From the NCBI RefSeq assembly GCF_003438495.1, contig NZ_QSSH01000031.1:1-28589 (forward strand): DNA of 28,589 nucleotides. Direction: 5' to 3'. The stretch comes from Collinsella sp. TF05-9AC (lineage in GTDB: Bacteria > Actinomycetota > Coriobacteriia > Coriobacteriales > Coriobacteriaceae). Shown piece by piece: positions 24,612 to 28,589 of this stretch (position 1 is the stretch's first letter; the number at the start of each line of letters is the position of its first letter). Under the pieces are notes generated by a model. That model had not been told where the DNA came from. It saw nothing but the letters and a program-made list of their open reading frames with translations, and made no database searches. The position numbers and the translations under genes are program-made.

Positions 24612-27380
24612 TTACAGCAGTTCGCCGTGGCGGGCTATGAAGCGGCGCTTTGTCAGCTGGGTCAGCGCAATATAGGCGGCGACGATGCCGATGAGCAGCG
24701 TAAAGAAGCTCGCCGGCAGCGGCATGAGGCCCAGAGCCTCGGCGATGGGGCTTGCCGGCAGCCAAGTGACGAGCGTCAGGCCCAGTACGGTGAGCACGCA
24801 CAGCGCGGGCGCGGCGTGGTCGCGCGGGCTCGGCAGGTGCGGGGAGCGCAGCATGTGGATTACGAGCGTCTGCGACCACATAGACTCAACGAACCAACCG
24901 CTCTGGAAAATCGCCGCAAAGGTTGCGATGCCGGCAACATTGCCCGCGGCGGCAAGCTCGGCCCAGCTCGCGCCCACGGTGGCGGGGCACACCGCAAAGA
25001 AGAGCGCGGCGAAGGTCACGATGTCAAACAGCGAGCTCACGGGGCCCAGCTCGAGCATAAAGCCCTTGATGGACGCAGCGTCCCAGGCGCGCGGGCGGGC
25101 AGTCCAGGCATCGTCGACGGTGTCCCACGGCAGCGCGATGCACACGATCTCGTAGACCAGCGACAGCAGCACCAGCTGCAGGGCGCTCATGGGCAAAAAC
25201 GGCAGGAACAGGCTCGCGACGGTCACGGACAGCACGTTGCCAAAGTTGGAGCTCACCGTGGTCTTGAGGTACTTGAGTAGGTTGCCGTAGGTGCGACGGC
25301 CTTCGATGATGCCGCGCTCGATCACGCCCAGGTCCTTCTGGAGCAAGATGATGTCGGCGGATTCTTTGGCGATGTCAACGGCCGAATCGACCGAGATGCC
25401 GCAGTCGCTCGCACGCATGGCGGCGGCGTCGTTGATGCCATCACCCATAAAGCCCACGGTATGGCCGAGCAGTTCACGCATGACGCGCACCAAGCGCGCC
25501 TTCTGCAGCGGCGAGAGCTTGGCAAAGAGATGGGTCTGCTCGGCGCGCTCCGCCAGCTCGGCGTCGTCGAGCGCATCGATCTCGGAGCCCAGCAAAACGT
25601 TGCTTGCGTCGATGCCAATCTGCTCGCAGACGGTGGCGGCGACGCGGTCGTTGTCGCCGGTCAGGACTTTTACCGCCACGCCCTTGGCCTCGAGGGTGGC
25701 GACGGCGCCCGCGGCGCTCGCTTTGGGCGGATCGAGGAAGGCCAAAAAGCCCATCAGCACCATGTCGCACTCGTCGGCGATGCCAAACTCGCCCACGGTG
25801 CGCGGGTTGGTCTTCTGCGCCACGGCGATCACGCGCAGGCCCTCGGCATTGAGTCCTGCCACCTGCTTGCGAATCTGGGCAAGCTTCTCGTCGGTAAGCG
25901 GCTGAGCGGTGCCGTCCACCTCGACGTAGGAGCAAATCTCGAGCATTTCCTCGGCAGCGCCCTTGGTGACCATCTGGGTCTTTCCTTGGGCGTCGGCGAC
26001 GACCACGCTCAGGCGACGACGCGAGAAGTCGAAGGGCACCTCGTCGACCTTGGTGTAGCGGTCGCGCAGGCTCTGGCCCAGCATGGAATCGGGTGCGACG
26101 GTCGAGGGTGTCACATCGGCACGGTCGATTACGGCCAGGTCGATAAGATTTTTGAGGCCGGTCTGGAAGAAGCTGTTCAAAAACGCATGGCGCAGCACGC
26201 GCGCGTCCTCGTTGCCATCGGTGTTGAGGTAGCGCTCGAGCACGATGCGGTCTTCGGTGAGGGTGCCGGTCTTGTCGCAGCACAGGACGTCCATGGCGCC
26301 CAGGTTTTGAATCGCCGGCAGCTCCTTGACGATAACCTGGCGACGGGCGAGGTCCTTGGCGCCCTGCGACAGGCTCGTGGTCACGATGACGGGGAGCATC
26401 TGCGGCGTGATGCCCACGGCCACGCTCGTGGCGAACAGCAGCGCGTCGATGACGTTGCCCTTGGTGGCGGCGTTGATGGCAAAGACGGCCGGCGCCATAA
26501 CGAGCATGAGGCGTACGAGCAACATGGAGACGCTCGAGACGCCGCGGTCAAACGCGCTCTTTTCGCCGCGCCCGTTGAGTATCTTGGCGATGCCGCCCAG
26601 GTAGGTGTCCGAGCCGGTGGCAACGACAAGCGCCATGGCGGTGCCGTTTTGCACGGAGGTGCCGGTAAAGACGATGTTCTTGCAGGCAGAGAGTGGCGGC
26701 GCGGAGCCGTCGGCACCCTCGACGACGGTGACGGCAGCGGTCTTCTCGACTGCCTCGCTCTCGCCGGTGAGTGCGGACTCGATGACAAACAGGTCGCGCG
26801 CGGTGATGACGCGGGCATCTGCTGGCACCATATCGCCGGCAGAGAGGCGGATCACATCGCCGGGGACGAGCTCGTCGAAGAGGATCTCGATGCGCTCGTC
26901 GTCGCGCAGGGCGGTGCAAGTGTTGGAGACCAGGTCCTTGAGGGCCTCTGCCGCATTGCCGCTGCGGGCTTCCTGGATAAACTTCATGCCGCCCGATACC
27001 AGCAGCATGATGCTGATGACGATGACCGTGGAGGGGTCGCGCTGCGGCTCGGGCACGGCGAGCACGTCGATGTAGAGTGAGACCAGCGCGAGCGCGGCGA
27101 GGATGCCGGCGAAGGGATCGATGAACGCGTCGGCGATGCGGCGGGCGAGCGTCTTGGTCGGCGCTTCGATGGTGTTGGGGCCGGCGGCATCCAGGCGCTC
27201 GGTTGCCTGCTCGGCGGTGAGGCCGTTTGCCGTGGCGTCAAGCAGTACGAGAGCGTCCTCGGCGCTATGGGTGGCGGCGAATATGGTGTTCTTGGACAGG
27301 CCGGTGCGAGCGGCAGGGCGCGCCGTGCGGCGGCGCTTGGAGATGGCTTCGAGAACCGTGGCGGTTTTGAGCATCAGCAT
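24612..27380 (-). CDS. mgtA: Magnesium-transporting P-type ATPase (MgtA/MgtB type)
   Basis: The 922-residue protein is a P3B-type ATPase that imports Mg2+ across the membrane with ATP. All key motifs are present: TGES in the actuator domain, DKTGTLTED with phosphorylated D369, a KGAAEEML nucleotide-binding site, TGDN and GDGIND hinge motifs, and the MgtA-like helix VAVGITPQMLPVIV. Around ten membrane helices are expected, four of them at the C-terminal end. ATG 27380 with AAGGAGG nine bases upstream is preferred over the longer frame from 27431. A short ORF and a hairpin lie between it and a likely promoter at 27663-27691, suggesting leader control in response to Mg2+, as in enteric mgtA; that is inference. 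Confidence 0.95.
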   Translation of the reverse strand: MLMLKTATVLEAISKRRRTARPAARTGLSKNTIFAATHSAEDALVLLDATANGLTAEQATERLDAAGPNTIEAPTKTLARRIADAFIDPFAGILAALALVSLYIDVLAVPEPQRDPSTVIVISIMLLVSGGMKFIQEARSGNAAEALKDLVSNTCTALRDDERIEILFDELVPGDVIRLSAGDMVPADARVITARDLFVIESALTGESEAVEKTAAVTVVEGADGSAPPLSACKNIVFTGTSVQNGTAMALVVATGSDTYLGGIAKILNGRGEKSAFDRGVSSVSMLLVRLMLVMAPAVFAINAATKGNVIDALLFATSVAVGITPQMLPVIVTTSLSQGAKDLARRQVIVKELPAIQNLGAMDVLCCDKTGTLTEDRIVLERYLNTDGNEDARVLRHAFLNSFFQTGLKNLIDLAVIDRADVTPSTVAPDSMLGQSLRDRYTKVDEVPFDFSRRRLSVVVADAQGKTQMVTKGAAEEMLEICSYVEVDGTAQPLTDEKLAQIRKQVAGLNAEGLRVIAVAQKTNPRTVGEFGIADECDMVLMGFLAFLDPPKASAAGAVATLEAKGVAVKVLTGDNDRVAATVCEQIGIDASNVLLGSEIDALDDAELAERAEQTHLFAKLSPLQKARLVRVMRELLGHTVGFMGDGINDAAAMRASDCGISVDSAVDIAKESADIILLQKDLGVIERGIIEGRRTYGNLLKYLKTTVSSNFGNVLSVTVASLFLPFLPMSALQLVLLSLVYEIVCIALPWDTVDDAWTARPRAWDAASIKGFMLELGPVSSLFDIVTFAALFFAVCPATVGASWAELAAAGNVAGIATFAAIFQSGWFVESMWSQTLVIHMLRSPHLPSPRDHAAPALCVLTVLGLTLVTWLPASPIAEALGLMPLPASFFTLLIGIVAAYIALTQLTKRRFIARHGELL

Positions 27381-27463
27381 AGGGTCCTCCTTGTTGAAGG
27401 GAGTTAGCGTACGTGTCGTATTGAGTTGCAAAAAACCTAGATGTCGCTCACGTCAAGCTCACG

Positions 27464-27504
27464 AACTACCACAAAGGGGACAGGCACCTTTGTGGGGGGG
27501 GGTT
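27464..27504. repeat. Family 2 hairpin repeat, copy C (degenerate)
   Basis: CACAAAGG (27470-27477) and CCTTTGTG (27487-27494) pair, but the outer arms are spoiled by a run of nine G at 27494-27502. This copy lies in the mgtA leader rather than after a gene, so the family is not only a terminator. The G-run is a place where sequencing or replication can slip. Confidence 0.65.
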
Positions 27505-27523
27505 GACGATCTGCCGGTGGCGT

Positions 27524-27595
27524 TTATGCGTGTGCGGAGTCCTCGCGGCGTGCCGAGGGCGACATGCAGGTTTTTCGACTAGGACTGCCTTCCAT
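27524..27595 (-). CDS. Candidate mgtA leader peptide (23 residues)
   Basis: ATG (complement of 27593-27595) is preceded by TAGGAGGTGTGCC, an almost ideal ribosome site, and runs to TAA at 27524-27526. The peptide starts MEGSPSRKTC and ends REDSAHA. It lies between the promoter-like sequence at 27663-27691 and mgtA. Enteric mgtA has a short leader ORF (mgtL) that senses Mg2+ and proline; this one has two prolines and is not visibly homologous. Translation is suggested only by the ribosome site. Confidence 0.45.
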   Translation of the reverse strand: MEGSPSRKTCMSPSARREDSAHA

Positions 27596-27662
27596 GGCAC
27601 ACCTCCTAAAGGCTGAGCGCAGCGCGCTTTGGGTGTCTCGTACCCCTTTTTAATCCGCCCGT

Positions 27663-27691
27663 ATTCTTGATGAGGGGGTTTGACATGTCAA
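27663..27691 (-). promoter_or_regulatory. Likely promoter of the mgtA leader
   Basis: On the minus strand TTGACA (complement of 27686-27691) and AAGAAT (complement of 27663-27668) are 17 bases apart. The -35 box is perfect and the -10 matches four of six. The -35 box is half of the palindrome TTGACATGTCAA at 27680-27691, so a regulator could bind there. The 27596-27821 gap is otherwise the pyrE upstream region. Confidence 0.55.
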
Positions 27692-27821
27692 CCCCATTGT
27701 TCGGAAAACCATTCCCTCTGACAAAGCCTTTACAGAATGCCGTGGCCCCAAAGCGCGCCCGCATCGACGCTTCGCCTGCGCTAAACTGGAAGGCACGTAC
27801 GCGATTACGAGAGGAGCCCGC

Positions 27822-28502
27822 ATGGAGGCTTACAAGCAAGAGTTCATCAAGTTTATGGTTGAGTCCGACGTCCTTAAGTTCGGCAGCTTTACGCTCAAGA
27901 GCGGCCGTCAGTCTCCGTTCTTTATGAATGCCGGCGCTTACGTGACGGGCTATCAGCTCAAGAAGCTGGGCGAGTATTACGCCCAGGCCATCCACGATAA
28001 CTTTGGCGACGATTTTGACGTGCTGTTTGGGCCGGCCTACAAGGGCATTCCGCTGGCCGTCGTGACCGCAATTGCCTACCACGAGCTGTACGGCAAGGAG
28101 GTCAAGTACTGCTGCGACCGCAAGGAGGCCAAGGACCACGGCGCCGACAAGGGCAACCTGCTGGGCTATGAGCCCCAGGACGGCGATCGCGTGGTCATGG
28201 TCGAGGACGTCACCACCAGCGGCAAGTCCATCGACGAGACCTATCCCAAGGTTAAGGCTGCTGCCGACGTCGAAATCAAGGGCCTGATCGTGTCCCTCAA
28301 CCGCATGGAGGTCGGCAAGGGCGGCGTGACCACCGCGCAGAAGGAGATCGAGGCCAAGTACGGCTTCCCCGTCGCGAGCATCGTCTCCATGGCCGAGGTC
28401 GTCGAGACCCTCTACAACCACGAGATTGACGGCAAGGTCGTCATCGATGACGAGCTCAAGACCGCCATCGATGCCTACTACGAGCAGTACGGAGCACGTT
28501 AG
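27822..28502 (+). CDS. pyrE: Orotate phosphoribosyltransferase
   Basis: The 226-residue enzyme joins orotate to PRPP to make orotidine 5'-phosphate in pyrimidine synthesis. The PRPP-binding loop is VVMVEDVTTSGKSI, and the N-terminal part has FGSFTLKSGRQSPFFMNAG and GPAYKGIPLAV, typical of PyrE. Length is usual for the longer bacterial branch. GAGGAG lies six bases before ATG 27822. A TAAACT at 27782-27787 may be a -10 box. No other pyr gene is in the window, and no PyrR-type attenuator was seen. The gene stands alone, divergent from mgtA. Confidence 0.95.
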   Translation: MEAYKQEFIKFMVESDVLKFGSFTLKSGRQSPFFMNAGAYVTGYQLKKLGEYYAQAIHDNFGDDFDVLFGPAYKGIPLAVVTAIAYHELYGKEVKYCCDRKEAKDHGADKGNLLGYEPQDGDRVVMVEDVTTSGKSIDETYPKVKAAADVEIKGLIVSLNRMEVGKGGVTTAQKEIEAKYGFPVASIVSMAEVVETLYNHEIDGKVVIDDELKTAIDAYYEQYGAR

Positions 28503-28530
28503 TTACGGCGTTTTACCAAACGCCGTAACT
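28501..28530 (+). terminator. Hairpin overlapping the pyrE stop codon
   Basis: A perfect 13-bp stem, AGTTACGGCGTTT (28501-28513) with AAACGCCGTAACT (28518-28530), closes a four-base loop and begins inside the stop codon. No U-tract follows, so termination may be weak. The last 59 bases of the window hold no recognisable gene. Confidence 0.65.
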
Positions 28531-28589
28531 GCTCGGCGCTGCGCGGGCCGCATTTGGACAATCTGACGTTCAACTTCAAGGGCGCGACC

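Overview
The window looks like chromosomal DNA of a high-GC gut actinobacterium of the class Coriobacteriia, most likely Collinsella or a close relative. The basis is GC-rich codon use with strong AGGAGG-type ribosome sites, a membrane-anchored LuxR regulator of the coriobacterial style, PTS sugar uptake, and many zinc-ribbon proteins and lipoproteins. This is pattern recognition, not a database match.

Layout. 1-1565: an IS110-family element whose transposase carries an extra C-terminal helix-turn-helix; three stem-loops just upstream could be its bridge RNA. 1811-3241: a GH1 (phospho-)beta-glucosidase, followed by a long imperfect hairpin and a terminator. 3503-7502: a three-gene signalling operon (seven-helix sensor with a degenerate kinase-like tail, NarL-type histidine kinase, LuxR response regulator). 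7695-11992 (minus strand): a DUF4428 protein, a YdjG-like membrane zinc-ribbon protein and a YdjI-like SPFH protein form an operon, with a lipoprotein downstream. 12267-18825: a carbohydrate locus built around a divergent control region at 15383-15872. An esterase and a DUF1593 hydrolase lie on the minus strand; a PTS EIIBC permease and a GH140-like glycosidase lie on the plus strand. The control region holds several TAAAC/GTTTA palindromes. 19179-21319: two genes, each broken by an apparent one-base deletion: a membrane LuxR regulator and a small membrane-anchored protein. 21337-24442: a double zinc-ribbon protein and two tandem paralogous lipoproteins. 24612-27380 (minus): an MgtA-type P-type ATPase with a candidate leader peptide and consensus-like promoter upstream. 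27822-28502: pyrE with a hairpin on its stop codon.

Two families of short palindromic repeats lie between the genes. Family 1 (12122, 18905, 19001, 24493) is a 65-69 nt hairpin. One copy has swapped three stem base pairs while keeping pairing, which suggests the folded form matters. Family 2 (20725, 24449, 27464) is a roughly 40 nt hairpin around a GGGGACAGGCACC-like loop. A separate 127 nt near-perfect hairpin lies at 13908-14034.

The most interesting leads are the covarying hairpin family, the IS110-HTH element with its candidate bridge RNA, the PspA-less YdjG/YdjI-like zinc-ribbon operon, the divergent glycan locus, and the mgtA leader. All functions are inferred from sequence reading alone.
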